Assembly: GCA_002943765.1 (NCBI GenBank)
Contig: PQWQ01000015.1
Coordinates: 558,001-622,000 of the forward strand
Reading direction: 5' to 3'
DNA length: 64,000 bases
Source of the DNA: Psoroptes ovis
Lineage: Eukaryota; Arthropoda; Arachnida; Sarcoptiformes; Psoroptidae
The notes beneath the pieces were generated by a model. That model did no database searches and was not told where the DNA came from. It saw only the letters and a list, made by a program, of their open reading frames with translations. This document shows, piece after piece, positions 24,101-38,577 of this stretch; the first letter of the stretch is position 1; each line of letters starts with the position of its first letter. Made by a program: the position numbers and the translations under genes.

Positions 24101-25321
24101 GAGATTTTTGACCTTGATGATGTGATTTATTAATTGTATGGCCATGATAATAATCATCACTTGCTGTTAACGAGATCAATGGTTGTTGCGATTGTTGCGT
24201 ATGTGCATTTGGTGGTGATGAACTAGGCATATTTGGAGAAAAATATGGCACAACAGAATACCATGGATAATGTAATTCGGAATTGGTCGATGTTGATGAT
24301 GCAGGCGAAATTTTTTTATCACCATTTACATTGTCAGATAATGATGTTTGCACGGATAAATATGGAGATGATGAATTCGATAAATGATGTTGAGAATTAT
24401 TAGTTGATTTAGAATTGAAACCATTAGCCAATAATGAAAATCCATGATGTGGATGATGTGATAAAGGTGGAAGTAATGCTGCAGGTGTCGGCGATGGTGC
24501 ATTCGATGATCTTGATGATGATGTAGACGATGAAAATGATCTTAATCCATTCAAAGCCGAATCGGAACCATTCGAAACTGACAAATGATGCTGATTACTG
24601 GCAGAAATCGGCTGAAAAAATGGTAATAATTGCATTACTGGTGTTATCGGTAACGGTGACGATCCAGTCGATGAAGAGCCACCATTACTCGAATAAATAT
24701 TATTCGATGAATTTGCATTGCTTTCGAGACCATAATTGCGTTGGATGACACTAGATGATGGAAAAATTGGAGATCTATGATGAATTTGTTGTTGTTGTTG
24801 ATGTTGTACTGACAAATCATTCGGTGATGATTGACTTTCATTTGAACGTTGATTAGATGACTTTAATGAGACCAATAATGATGCTGCTTCAGATACATCT
24901 ATATTTGGGGGACCTGGAAAAAAATGGAAAGAATTAAATTCAGTCACATTTGATATTCAAAACAATTTAAATAGAATTAAAACATCAAAAATTCGATTCA
25001 AAAATCAAAGAAAAACTAACTAATAGAACGTGATTTTGATTCATTTGCTTGTATTGAATCATGATGATCATCATCATTATCACTAAGATCATCTTTATTA
25101 TTTAATTGTACTTGTGGTTGTTGTTGCTGCTGTTGTTGTTGTTGTCGTAAATATTGCTGCAAATGTTCATTAAATTGTAAATAATGTAAATGTTGATTTT
25201 GTTCATGTTGCTGTTGTTGAAATTGTTGCAATAAAGTGGAAAAATTTCGATTATGATTAGAATCAACACCATAAAGTTGAGCTAATTGTGCATATGAATT
25301 AAAATATTGGAAGATTTCCAT
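21187..25321 (-). CDS. cic: Capicua short isoform (Cic-S) with its own first exon
   Basis: The first exon 25021-25321 starts at ATG 25321 and splices with a phase-1 donor (GTTAGT) to the shared exon at 24913. It then uses exons 23669-24913, 23130-23609, 21645-23072, 21468-21584 and 21187-21404, giving 1262 aa. The unique 100 residues begin M-E-I-F-Q-Y-F-N-S-Y and continue into a Gln-rich stretch with a nine-Gln run, then an Asp/Ser-rich end. Cic genes of flies and mammals make a short form from an internal promoter with a distinct first exon, so finding the same arrangement here fits established knowledge. The HMG box lies near residues 545-613 of this form. In insects the Cic-S N-terminus can bind Groucho; whether this one does cannot be told. 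Confidence 0.8.
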
Positions 25322-28300
25322 GATTGAATTTTAATGCGAAAAAAAAAATTAATTAAACAATTAATAGATATTCGGCAACAACTTAATCGTAATTGAAATC
25401 ATTTAATTTAAAGATGAATTCATTCAATCAATCATATAAAAAAACCAAATTAAAATTTCAATGATTTTAAATCGAAATGTCAATGACAACACACACACAC
25501 AAAAATGAATTGAATTTGAATAATGAAATTTAAAAAAATATTTTTCATTGATATTTATACACCTGCTGCTTTGATCTAAGGGTATTTGATCATTGGTTTT
25601 TCGTATTTCATTTCACATTTCAAACATGATCAAAATTCACATATTGCACACACACCATACACACAAGTGAACCAATGAGAGTGAAAATGTTTGAAATCTA
25701 AAAATCAATGCAAATCAAGAGAAATGAAAAAAGGTCACGATGTTATTTGAAAAATAATATTCATGTGTGTTTGTATGTGTTTATGGTTAAATAGTCATCG
25801 ATCGAAGAAAATACAAAACCACATTCACCAACCAAAACATTCAACGATGAAGAATGAAGCAAACCATAATCAACCAAACAAACAACAGAAAATCTTGTAA
25901 AAAATGACACTTAGATTTAAATGTGTTTAAATGTTTGTACATGTCGTAGCTTAGAGGTTGAAGTTGCTTATTAATAATGGGTATTCAAAAGAAAACCATA
26001 CGAAAAATAATGCAAAGAGAAACATGAATCACATTCATTGCTGAACGTTGTTGCAGCATTTCAAAATGAATCAAATGCAATTTGGTTTTTTCTTCATTCT
26101 CATTTGGTTGATTATAATGTGGTTTGAGGGCAACGAAAAAACAAAAAGCAAAAAACAAAAAAACAAAAATTTGAACTTTACATTATTCGAAAACTATAGT
26201 TGTATTATAATACAACATTTCTGTTGTTGAATTATTTGTTGTTCATGTTGTTGTTTTTGAAGTAAATTATTATTTGACCGATCATCGTCGTTCGTCGTCT
26301 TGGTTCGTTCACAACAATGCACAAGTGTCATTGCATGTGTGTGTATTCATGTTATGTTATGAATTTGAATGTACAAAAGCCAAACATTAACATTAGAAGA
26401 AAACAACCATCAAGATTGAAAAGCAAGGTCGAAAAGTAAACCACCGATTATTGGGAAAGCTTAACACAGCGAATGAAAATAATCGACAACAACAACAACA
26501 ATCATATCAACCACGACACGAGAACCACCACCACCACCACCACTGGTCATTTCAATGGCCAAAGATATTCCTCAACATATTCCAATACATTTTGACTGTA
26601 ATTTTAAAGAATTATTATTTGTCATATATGTGTCTTATAGCAAAGAGCAAAAGCATGAAATTCATTTCAAATATTCACAATTTTCGATAAGCAAACAACC
26701 ACAACCACACGCACATACACAACAGAATATACACAATCATTATTAGTCACCATTAGAAATGCATTAATTTTGAATAATTTTGAAGCTTAACTAAAAAATC
26801 AGGACAACCTGTTGTGAAGATTTAGTAGATATTTGAATTTTGGAGAAAAAACTAAAACAAAAATCAGAAAAACAACAACAACAAGCACAGGTGAAAGGTC
26901 AATTGGAAAAAAATTGAAGAACCCAGATAATTTTTTCTTTATTGAAAGTAATTTGAAGAAAATTGATCAAATAGATCTATGAAAAATCAAATTTTACCTG
27001 GCCAAAGTAGAAAAAAAATACTTTCACTTAATCAGATTTTAAATTGCAAAGGTATTCTTTCATGGAGAAATTCCATGTTTCATTGTTTTTTTCTATGGAT
27101 TCGTTCATACATTCTTAGGATTCAATTTGAAAACCTTGAACCCTTTCAGTAAAGAAAAAAAAATTTGAAAAAAATGTGGTCATTTAAACAATTACCATTA
27201 CCAAAGAGATCAACGAACCCTTTAATGAATTTCATTTCATTTCTTTCCTAATAAAAAAACAAATACCACAAAGAAAATCAGTGGAAAACAATTGAATTTT
27301 TCAACATTTGAACATTTGAAAAATTCCTATTTTTTGCTTTAACCTTTGACTTTTTTAACTTTTATTGGGGGGTAATAAAAACAATGAACCAAAATCAATC
27401 AATGAATATTTGCGCTTCTTTATCACACCACAATACACCAACAAAACCAAAACCATCGACCAAGAAAATACACACGAAACGTCATAAAATCAAAATCAAA
27501 ATGATCCGAGATCATGATTGAATCGTGCAATGATGAAATATTGGAAATTGAAATGTGAATTCAATAAAAAGACAAACAAACAAAAATGAATAATTCTTCA
27601 AATAATTTTCAATACTTCAAAATAATTCCAATAATTCAAATGAAAATCAAATCAATAAATGCAATAATCAAATCAAATTCTATGAATTCGAAAGAAATGT
27701 ATGATTATTATCATCATTTGAAAGAAAATTAAATCACAAAAATCAAATTTATCAAAATTGAAAATGTTGTGCGCATTTCAATTATATTTTCATTTGATTT
27801 CTTATTGACATTTGATTTCATTTGATAATATTTTTGTTTTTCTTATTTTATTTTGTTTGTTTGTTTCATCATTTCCATTTACTTTCATTTGCTTGCTTGC
27901 TTTGAAATCCGATTATTATTATGATTTCATTTTTGATTTTGTTTTCATTTCGTTATGAGTGATAATAATGATTGAACAAATTGAATGATATTTTACTTTC
28001 TCTCTCTCTATGACTCTTTCTGAAAAAAACAACAACAGCAGCAGCAACCAAAACAACAAAAATAATTGAAATTTACCACGGTCATGGACCTCATGCATTC
28101 TGGAAAATTGAATTCCTAAACAAAACATTGTAAACGTATTAAAAGAGTATCGAATTGTAAATACTAAAACTTTTCAATTGATTGATTCATTCCAAAACGA
28201 TTAGGATTCAAGCATAGAAATGTTTGCAAGCAACGATATTTGTGCTTTATGCAAAAATGTATCAATTATCAGTATTGAATTTTGTTTGTGGAAAAAATTT

Positions 28301-31300
28301 AAATATTTCAAAGTTATACATACGTCTTTCCTTGTAGCTTAATGTTGATGATGTCGATGATTGAAAATTTGTTGCTGTCGTATTAACGGATATTGCCGTT
28401 GTTGTTGCTGCTTCTGTTGTTGTCAATGATGAATGATAATTCGTTGATTTTGTTGTTGTTATTGTTGGTGATGAAATAACTACTTGTGGTGATTGTAATC
28501 GTTGTTGTTGCATTGCTGCTGCTGCTGTTGATGATGAGGATGATGATGATGATATTTGTTGAACAACTTGTTGATTATTTTGATTATTATTATTGTGATG
28601 ATTACTTTTTGTTAATGCGGATATACTTGAACCACGCATCGATAAATGTCTTGAACAATAACCACGACGTTGTGATTCTTTTGTGCAGCCATCTTTTGAA
28701 CATAAACGTCGCCATTGTTTTCCATTAAATTTTTTCCTGATTCCATTCGGTGTCGATACGATATCACCTTTTTTGTATTGTTTTTGTTGCTGTTGTTGTA
28801 AGGCGTTTGCGATCATTGTTTTCGATTGTTGATTATTTTGTTCAAGATTTTGATGTTGTTGTTGTTGTTGATTATGATGATGATTTATATTCATGGCACT
28901 AGACGAAATCAATCCTGAGTTTTTTATTGACCCTATCATTAATTGATCATCATTATTCAGTAATGACAATGTTTGTGGATGATTATGACTATCATTAAAA
29001 GCATTGTAATTGAACCTTGATAAATTTTGATATACTTCAGCATCAGCTGCTTGATCATCATCATCCTCATCTTCATTATTCAAATTATCAATATCATCAT
29101 CATTATCAATTATTTCATCATCATCATTATTATCGTTTAAATTGTCGATATTTTCATTATTATTATCAGTATTGCTATTGTGTTTAATTGTTGCAGAATT
29201 TTGCCGACTATGATCATTGTAATATTCACGATTAAAGTGTTGATGAAGATAATCTCGATAATTATCATTTGTTAGAATATGTGGATGATATAATGGAGTG
29301 TTTGATGAATTTTCAAGCTCGTATTGGGATTTGTTCGCTAAGATTGTTGGTCCCTATGTAGGAAAAAATGTAAAAATTAATTTCTTCACATACAAAATTG
29401 TTATGTTGACTCACTTTGATAACAAATGACTTATGGGAATCATTCATTGTCGATGAATGATGTTGTTGATGATTATTATTTGAAGAAGACGATCCTGCCA
29501 TTGTAATAACGCTTACATTATGACTACCTGTTGTAAAGGTTGATGGTGATTGCGGTTGTTGAGATCCTCGAACTTCTTGTATGACACCTATTTGAGTTTT
29601 CGATACATTTTTAAGTGATTGATCTTGTCTCACTGATGATTCGACAATTGTCAATGGCTGTTGTTTAATCACTGAAACTGATTCATGTTCATCGATATCA
29701 TCATCAGCCCATGGTTGCAAAAATAATCGAATATTAGCTCTTGAAAGTATTTCAGTTTTAAATTCATTGCATGTCAATGAATTTTCATCAATGAATCTGA
29801 CACGATATGAAACCGATGATTTATTGATTGTATTCACTAAAATTTCTTCAATAACTCCCTCGAAAAATTGTTGCGAACGATTCAATGATCGTGCAACTAC
29901 ACGACGTCCAACATAAATTTGTCGACATGATGGCGCACAATCACCAATTATATATGAAAGACAATTACCATTATAATATTCAATCGATGAATGTGAGATT
30001 GATTTTGAGAGATCAGCCGTTGTTTTTGTAGTTAATGATGATGATAACAAAGATGACTGATTATTTTCATCATCATCAAATTGTACACCGAGACCTTTAA
30101 TGAGATCAAATGATTTTATAACACCGGATTGATAATAATAATAAAAATTTTTCTGTTGCTGATTTGATGATTCATTATTTTGCCATTTTTTTCTTCTTGC
30201 TAACACACGATGTCCAATCCATTCAGACAGATCATCAGGTAATAAATGAGTTGATGATGATTGCTGATGATCTAAATCCAAATCTTTTTTAAGATCATCA
30301 TTTGAATAATAATGATTGTTATTATCACATTGAATAGTTGAGGATAATGATGTTGTAGATAATTCACTCTTATCATTTATTGTTTCATTAATTACTATAG
30401 TTCTAATATTATCATTATTACTATTATTGATTAAATCATTATCACAATCATCATTGAAATCATTTATCGATGCACGATATTGTATTATTTGATTATTATT
30501 TGTATCACTTGTTGTATGTATTGTTGTTGTTGCTGTTGTTGGGGTTGTCGTAGTCGTTGTCGACGATGTTGATATTGTAGTATTATTTGTTGTCGATGAC
30601 AATAAACCAAAATGATTTAAATTCAATTTTCTTTTCTTGGGTAAAATTTTCGCTTCACTATTCGCCATTATTATCGATGATGATGAAGCTGAAGAAGTAA
30701 TTGATGATGTTTGATCATAATTACCACCTGAAACATTATTATTTGATGATGTTGATAATGTCATCGATGATGATATTGTCGATGTTTGATTTGTTTCGAT
30801 CGACATCTGAAAATAGAATCAATAATAAGAAAACATCAAAAAATGAATTCAAAAATAAAAAATCAATTTTTTTTCTTGAATTTACCATCATCCTCAATTT
30901 GTTTATTTATCATAAATGATGTTGTGTTTATGATCGAAAAATTGATTTCTCTCAAATTTTTTTTTAATGAATCAAGAAACAAGAAAATCGTACACAAATA
31001 AGAAAAATCAACAATAATTTGTAACAATAATAATGAACAACAACAACAACATTTAATAATGAGGAATAATAACCAGAAAAAATATATGATTTTTCTTTTA
31101 ATGATAATTTGGCAGAATTACACATAACATGATGATAATTATGATAATAATAATCAGCTCTTAGTGATTTCCTTAATGGATCACGTGCTGTCGATCATTT
31201 TAATCGTTCAATTATATTGATTCAATTATATAACAAAAATTTAAATGAAAAAAAAAAACAAAAATAAACAGTTTTGTTGTTGGTTGTAGTTGATGACCAA

Positions 31301-34300
31301 CATGGCACGCACACATACACACACAATGGTGAAATAAATTGTCAAATTTATCAAAATTAATTGAATTGAATAATAATATTTTCAATATTGATTATCAATC
31401 ATCAATCATTGTTCGTTCGTTCATTCATTCATTCATTCAAACATTTTTTGTTAAATGTTTTAATGATAATAACATGATGATATTTCATTTCATTTCTCTT
31501 CATTTTTATCTTTCCATTTATTTATGCTTTTCAATTCATTTATTCATTTATTATTTAGTTAATAATGTGCTTATAATAATTCGGTTGTTGTTGTTATTAT
31601 TGTTGCTGTTTATTGCCCGTTGTCGTCGTTATCGTTTGATGAAATAATAATAATATCGACATAATCATCATCATTAAAATAAAATAAAAAAAATACACCA
31701 TCATTATTACTATTGATGTTGTTGTTGATTGATATTATTATCGTTATTAATACTAATACTAATAACAATAACAAATAATGATGATGATCATGAACATAAT
31801 AGCTGATTGATGATTGATTGATATATTGATTGTATAATGCTTTATTTTGTTGCTGCTGTTGTTTATTAATCGTTTTCGATTATGATCATGTTGATATTAT
31901 CATTGAATGAATGATGATGATTTTGTGATAACATTTACACATAACACACACACACACAAAAGATGGATTAAAATATAACACAAACACTGATTCAAATTAA
32001 TTGTTAATTTTTTTCATACTTTTTTCAATCATTGATTTCGCATACAAAACATAGTATTCATAGAAATTTCTTTACGGTTTTTTGCAGTGCTTCTTTATTA
32101 TTTTGAACAATATGATGATGATCATATAATATCATGGAAATTGTGGAAATCATCTTTTGATCAATAATCATAGTGAGAAAAATGGAAAATCAAATATAAA
32201 AGTCCAAAATATGATTTTTTTTTCCATTTTATTTCATTTCATTGAAATATATCATTTTATTCTTTTAATAGCAACAATAATCTTATTTATGATCTTCTTT
32301 GCGATGATGATAATTGAAAAATTGAAAACAAAAAAAAAAAAAAATAATTGAAATAAAATAAAATAAAGAACGGGTAATATTTTAATATGTTTGTCGTTTG
32401 TTGGATGCTGTTATTGCTGCTAATTTTGTTTGATCAATTTTAATTTTTGATAATTTTTTTCGATGATTTTTTCTTTACTCTTTGAAAACTATTTATGATA
32501 TTGATATTATTATGCACAACAATCCTTTAATAATAGCGATGTTTGTGTTGATGTTGATTTAATGTAGCAGTTTTCCTTTACAGTATTTGGTACATTAAAT
32601 ATAAAATATTGATGATAATCATAACCAGAAATAAGAAGAAGGGATTGAAAAAGAAAGAAAAATCATTGAAAATCAATATTTATCATCATCGTAGATGTGA
32701 TTATATTCCTGAAAATAAATAAATAAATCAAAAACAAAAATAAGAAAATAATTAATTATTTATTTGATTCATTTTTAAAATAAAGAAACATTTTCGCAAT
32801 CAATTTTTCTTTTGAAAATATTTTCATTTTTCTTTTCAAAAATTTTTATAAATCATTAACAAAATATTTGTATTTAAAGTTTGATATACGCATTGGACAA
32901 TGAGGCTCCAATGAATTTATGAGAAATATTTCTTAAAAAACTGGATGAATTCTCATAAATTCATTAAGAAAAATTCATAAAAATGAACAAAACAATTGAA
33001 ATTTGTGCGAAGAAGAAAGAGGATTGAGGAGAAAAAATTAGGTCTTGTTTCGATAATGTCAATGCTTTGAATATTTTTGAAACAAAACAAAAAAAAATTA
33101 TTTGGACAAATACAAATTGTGAAATAAATATTTTTTCGTTTTTTTTTGTCAAATTTTAAAAAATCGATGATGATGATGATTTGAATAACCAAATTTGTAG
33201 ATGAAATCGATCATTATTATCAATATTATCCATATATATCATTGACATCATCATCAATGTCATTCACATAGGAAAAGTAAAATATATAAATAATAATAAT
33301 AATAAATAATTTTCAATACACAATAAATCATGATAATCATGATGATAATGAACGTCATTTTGAATCGATATTGATTTTGTAACAAATAAAAACATATTTT
33401 AAATATCGTCAAATACACAATAAATAATAATTTTGGAGAAAATTTTCATTAATTCTTCAACCGAAAATCAAAAAATTTAAATCAAAAATGAAATTGAAAT
33501 GAAAAATTTAATACGAAAAACATATTTGAAATTGAAATACACGCACATACAATATCATATATAACATCATCATCATCATCATCAAACAATCAATCATATC
33601 ACAAGTATTAATTGCGAAAAAAAAAAATTCATTTTTTTCCTATTCTCCAAAATGATCAACAGTTTATTATTAATGATTATGATAATTACAATAACAGCAA
33701 TTATTGTTGTTGACATTCATATATTTTTTTCACACACATATTTTCATTCCGTTTTGTTGAATGAAATTCTTGTATTATTCGCAATTTCAACAGTTAACTT
33801 TCAATGTAAAATTGTGAAATGAATTTTACATTGAGGGAAAATAGAGGGAAATGAAAAAATTCTGAAATAATCGGAAGAATATTCTCCTCTTCTGATTATT
33901 ATTCTCTAATGAATTCACGTTCAAGATCAAGATGAACGTCACATTTATTCTAAATTGAAAATTCATCATTTATTTTTTTCATTCATTTTTCCGTCGTATT
34001 AATTGTAAATGATATTTTTTTGAAAAATGATTAAAAGATGTTAATTGCAATCAATTATCAACGGAAAAAAAATATGAAATTAATATGCAAAAACGAACGA
34101 ACAAATAAATGTTTGAAGGATTTGAAAATTTCATAAACTTACAAACAAAAATACACATAAATTTCACATGGATTTCAACCAAGAAAAAATTTAAATACAA
34201 TCAAAACAATAATAATAATAATGATTTTAGTTAGAAATTGAATATGAAATTTTTTATTTTGTTTTGTTTTTTTCAAAGAAAAAAGCTATTACAACTATTA

Positions 34301-36654
34301 GCTGGTGATAATCGTTCAAATTATCGTAAATAATAATAATAATTAAGAAACCAGAAATTGCATTCATTTAATTTCAACATGAAAATAATAAATAAAAAAT
34401 TATAAATTTAAATTCAAATTTATTATCATTTCCATTTCAAATTTCAATTTATTTTCAATATTTCATATTATTTCAATAACATTTTTCTATTTTTTTTCTT
34501 ATTTTTGAAACGGATTCACGGATTTCTTCACACATTTCATTTGCTTTTCATTTTTACTTTGTATTTCTCGTTTCAAGTATTCAAATTCATTATTCAAATT
34601 GAATTGAATAAAAATATTGTTGAATAATGAATGGAAATGGAAATAAAAACTAATTATCAATTCAATTATTATTGTAATTGTATTGTAATCGTAGTGTAAT
34701 ATTATTGTATTCAATTTTAGTAACAACACTAAAAATGTATAATGTAGACAGTGGTTTTTACATTTTTATATTTGAGATTCAAAACATAATAATACACTGT
34801 TATTATTATGAATTATTATAATATTTACATTTTTAGGCTATTTTTGAATATGAATTTTCATTACAATTCAATTCAGTTTCATATCAATTTTATAATAATA
34901 ATATTCATATTCATTTTACATTATAACATTATTACAATAGTTATTGAATAATTTTATGGGAAAAATATTGGAAATCATTGGAAATATTTTCAATAATTTC
35001 AATACAATTTCTCATTGACAGTCACTCATACACAACACACATGTGAATTCGTATCATTATTTTATTAAATATACTGCCGAACATCTCAATTCGCTCAAAC
35101 ATCAAAGATTTCAAATTTTAATCATTTTTTGAAATGATGATTACAAATTGCAATCATTATTTGAAAAAGGCATTATCATCATTCAATTTCATACAAATGA
35201 TGAGAGAAAAATGATGAAAAACAAAAACAAATCAAAATATTACCACCAACTATGCTCTCAGTGTATGCATGTGTTGGCATGTACTGTCAAATATTGGAAA
35301 AAATTTAACCATTTTACATGTATATGGATAATAATAATGATGATGATTATTATTATTACCAAAAACCAATACAGTACCAATCAGTATCTGTTAATTTTGA
35401 ATTGAAAAATAAAAAATTCAAAATCGAAAAACAAAATGGCAAAATTTCATTTAATATATTGTTATTGGATTGAAATGTTTGAATGTTTTCATGATTGAAT
35501 TGAATTGAATTTTAAATGAACGAACGAACGACAATGAACAGCAATGAATGCATGTATGCATTATCATTGATTGTATGTTCATGTGTTGATGTGTTTATTG
35601 TTATGATGATGATGATGATGATGAGGATGATTGTAACAAAATGAAAATTTGATCGCAAACACATATAATCGATTGCTTTTTTTTGCTGTTGATTTTGATT
35701 TTAAACAGCAATCATTGCAACTAATACAACGACAACAACAGAAAACATTATTAAAAATTTAATAATTTCAATAATTTTGATAATTTAAATAATTTAATAA
35801 TTTGCCATTATTCTTTGAAATCAGAGAATAAAAATTTAAAATCATCATTGATTTGTCGTCAATCAATTAGTATTATTGTTATTAACACTTATTATATCCA
35901 TTTAAAAACATTTATGAATATGATAAAATTATCAATGAAATATTAATTTATTAATAATTGTTCAATTATAATCATCAAAATAATATTGAATTCAGTGAAT
36001 AAATGAATGTGCAATTTCAATGCAATGAAAACACGACAATAGAATGATTTTATGTTTAAATACTTCTGGTAACATTAAATAATCATCAATAATTCAATCA
36101 TTATCACTATTATTATTATTATTATTGGTAATAATACTATCAATTTGATTGAATGAACATAATGCAAATAATGTCAATCAAAATTTCTTTGGTATTTTGT
36201 TATTTAAATTTTTACATGTTTTCTATTTCACTATTTGCAAACAATGTTTACCAAGAAATATTTAAAATTAAACCAATTTTTCTATCGTTTGTATGATTCT
36301 CGCTCTCATAGAATAAATGTACGAATTAATGAAATAATCTCTTTTAAAAGGGTTAACTGTAATTCATTTTGTTTATTATGTTTTTTCTTTTTTTGGTGGA
36401 AAAAAAAAGTACAAAACAAAGTACAAAGTAGTAAACAAACACACTTGAATAATTACACACACAAAACAAAAACAAGAACAGATTTAAAATAAAAGAAAAA
36501 TATTTGATGATTCATATACCGAGAAAAAAATAGGAAAATAGGAAAAAATAAAATATTTTCAATGGAAAAATAATGTCTTTTTATTTCAATTTTCAACAAT
36601 GAAAATATAAAAAAAAAATTTATACTTCAAACTTACCTCTGTTGTACAGGACAT
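21187..36654 (-). CDS. cic: Capicua HMG-box transcriptional repressor, long isoform (Cic-L)
   Basis: Proposed exons (minus strand) are 36637-36654, 29415-30806, 28324-29353, 23669-24913, 23130-23609, 21645-23072, 21468-21584 and 21187-21404, in phase, about 1975 aa. The Ser/Thr/Asn-rich N-terminus holds a Tudor-like region (G-H-R-V-L-A-R-R ... G-V-Q-F-D-D ... I-Y-V-G-R-R-V-V-A-R-S). Next is the Cic-L block K-K-G-D-I-V-S-T-P, F-N-G-K-Q-W-R-R-L-C-S and R-R-G-Y-C-S-R-H-L. The shared part has D-V-S-E-A-A-S-L-L-V-S-L and Y-P-W-Y-S-V-V-P. The HMG box is in exon 23130-23609 (R-R-P-M-N-A-F-M-I-F-S-K-R-H). The C1 domain spans the last two exons (R-K-I-L-D-Q-R-R-Q-L-V-M ... L-K-I-R-E-V-R-Q-K-L). Cic represses RTK/ERK target genes using HMG plus C1. 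The six-codon first exon is the least certain part; translation could instead start at ATG 30806. Confidence 0.88.
25322..28323 (-). other. cic: Capicua intron with presumed Cic-S promoter
   Basis: The 3.4-kb intron between the last Cic-L-specific exon (ending 28324) and the shared exon at 24913 contains the Cic-S first exon. This part must therefore include the Cic-S promoter and 5' UTR. Apart from a possible 39-nt cassette exon at 28077-28115 I see only AT-rich sequence, CAACAA runs and small open frames without homology. Confidence 0.55.
28077..28115 (-). other. cic: Candidate 39-nt cassette exon of capicua
   Basis: On the minus strand TTTTGTTTAG precedes a 39-nt segment that is followed by G/GTAAAT. 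It enters and leaves in phase 1, exactly the phase of the flanking Cic exons, and would insert 13 residues (R-I-Q-F-S-R-M-H-E-V-H-D-R) before the shared exon. Symmetric phase and good splice sites are suggestive only. Confidence 0.35.
30807..36636 (-). other. cic: Large first intron of capicua (5.8 kb)
   Basis: It runs from the GTAAGT donor after 36637 to the TTTTCAG acceptor immediately before ATG 30806. It contains A/T tracts, ATTATT, TGATGA and TTCATTCA repeats and no coding region that I can support. If the 36637-36654 segment is not an exon, this stretch is simply the upstream region of the gene. Confidence 0.5.
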
Positions 36655-37464
36655 TTGAATTCACAGAAAATTTGAATTGAAAAAGAAGTAAAAAAAAATC
36701 ATCTGATTTGATGATGATGATAAAACTGAAAAATTTCAAAATGAATCAATATGAATTGACGAAAACAAATTGAATCTGATGATCATCGTTGATTATTTGT
36801 TCAATTATTATTATTATTTGATCGAAATTATAAATTAACAATACACAACACTTACAATTATCAATTACATTATGTAATTATTAAAATTAAGTAATTTTAA
36901 ATTGAAAAAATTTTTAATGAATCATTCATTATTTCAGTAGTAATTTTACACTAAAAAAAACAAATGAATGAATGAATTGAAACAAATTGAAATTGAATTT
37001 TTTTTTCAATAAACAATTAATAATTATTATCATTGAAAAAAAAGAAAAATACAATCAAATCAAATCAAAATAAAAAATAAAAAATAAACAAAAACAAACA
37101 AACAACACGAAGTAAAATTAAGTAAAAAAAAAATTCCATTCAACATTCTTCTTCTTCTTCTTCTTTCATTTCATTTCATTTATTTATTTAATTTCTTCAA
37201 CTTTATTCATTCATTTCTTTGAAACATATTACATATATTTCAATTCTCAATTCAATTCATTTCATTTTGTTTATTTCATTTTTTTTTTACTTCATTTCAT
37301 TTCTTAAGCGTTATTTTGTTTCATTTCTTTACATTATTTCTTCAACAACAACAACAACAAAATGAAAAAAAAACATATCACCCAACAACAACAACATAAA
37401 ACCACTGGAAAATCTAAAGAAAATGTGAAATAATAAATAAAGAAATTAAAAATGATGAAAAACT

Positions 37465-37482
37465 ACACACACACACACACAT
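37465..37482 (+). repeat. (AC)n microsatellite
   Basis: About nine AC dinucleotides in intergenic sequence. On the complementary strand it reads as TG repeats, which also occur nearby at 37700-37800. Confidence 0.85.
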
Positions 37483-38486
37483 ACAGATGAAATAATAAAA
37501 TAAATGAAAAATTTTATCCGTATTTTCTCTTGTTGCGATTTGTATTTGGTATTTGTTTGTATACGAATCAATGAATGAATGAATTGAATGAATCAATGAA
37601 TGAATGGTATATTATGCATGTCTTGTGTATGTGTTTTTGTGTGCATATATTTTTCTGTATAGTTATTTGTACATATATTTGTCTTCAACACACATTTTGT
37701 AGTATCATTCTTCATTCGTTAAAATGCATAAAAATGAAATATTTTACGTTTCTGTGTGTCTGTGTATGTGTATGTATAGTAATTTATGTATTTGTATTTG
37801 CTTGTTTGTTTATATTTTTTTTTTTTTCATTTTCTCAAAGAAACATTTAAATTCCCATATATATATGATCATATAGACGGTAGTAGAAGCATTGAAACAT
37901 GAGTACCATCATGAAACATATGATCAGATAGCAAAAGAGAGAAGATTGTAGTAGTAGCTAGTAAAATAACTGAAACATAAAATAATATACTGAATGGACA
38001 GAAATTTAAGAAACTGCATGTGGTAAAATAGTAGTGGAAGCATTTGAATGTAGGACTTTTAAATTACGCGTACGTGTGTATGTGTACGCATGATTTTGTA
38101 GTAAAAAAAAATTTTTTAAACTCAGTTGGTAGTGGCATGTAAAATAGTTGACTGAGAAAAAAAAATGAATGAATGAATGAATGATTTTTTTTTTGAATTA
38201 AAAATAAATGTAAACAGAAAAAAAAAGTGTGTAAAGGTATTTTCTCTAATTCAGAAAAAAAACCAAAGCAAAATACAAAATCGCGTGCTCAAAACAGTGT
38301 GTAATTAAGCCTGGTGAAAATGATTCAGTGAAAAAAAAAACATGGATTGAATTGAAATGGACAAAAATTGAGAGCGCGCGAATTGAATTTTTATTAATTC
38401 GTGTGTCTATGTGTCTATGTGTTGCTGTGCTTTGATCATTGATATCACTGAAATCGTTTGAATTCATTGAATTTGTTTAATTCAAC

Positions 38487-38577
38487 GAATGAATGAATGA
38501 ATGAATGGATGGATGGAAAGATGGATGAATGAATGAACAAATGCATGGATAGATAAATGAATGGATAAATGTAAACA
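38487..38577 (+). repeat. GAAT/GGAT tetranucleotide array
   Basis: An imperfect array of GAAT units passing into GGAT units and back, with AAAT variants towards the end. A similar short GAAT array lies about 320 bp upstream (38165-38184). Confidence 0.8.

Noticed and set aside
24530..24748. Plus-strand open frame inside capicua
   Set aside because: Antisense to a confirmed Cic exon; no domain.
31339..31647. 102-codon plus-strand open frame in the capicua intron
   Set aside because: It begins in TTCATTCATTCA and ends in TTGTTATTG simple repeats; low-complexity product.
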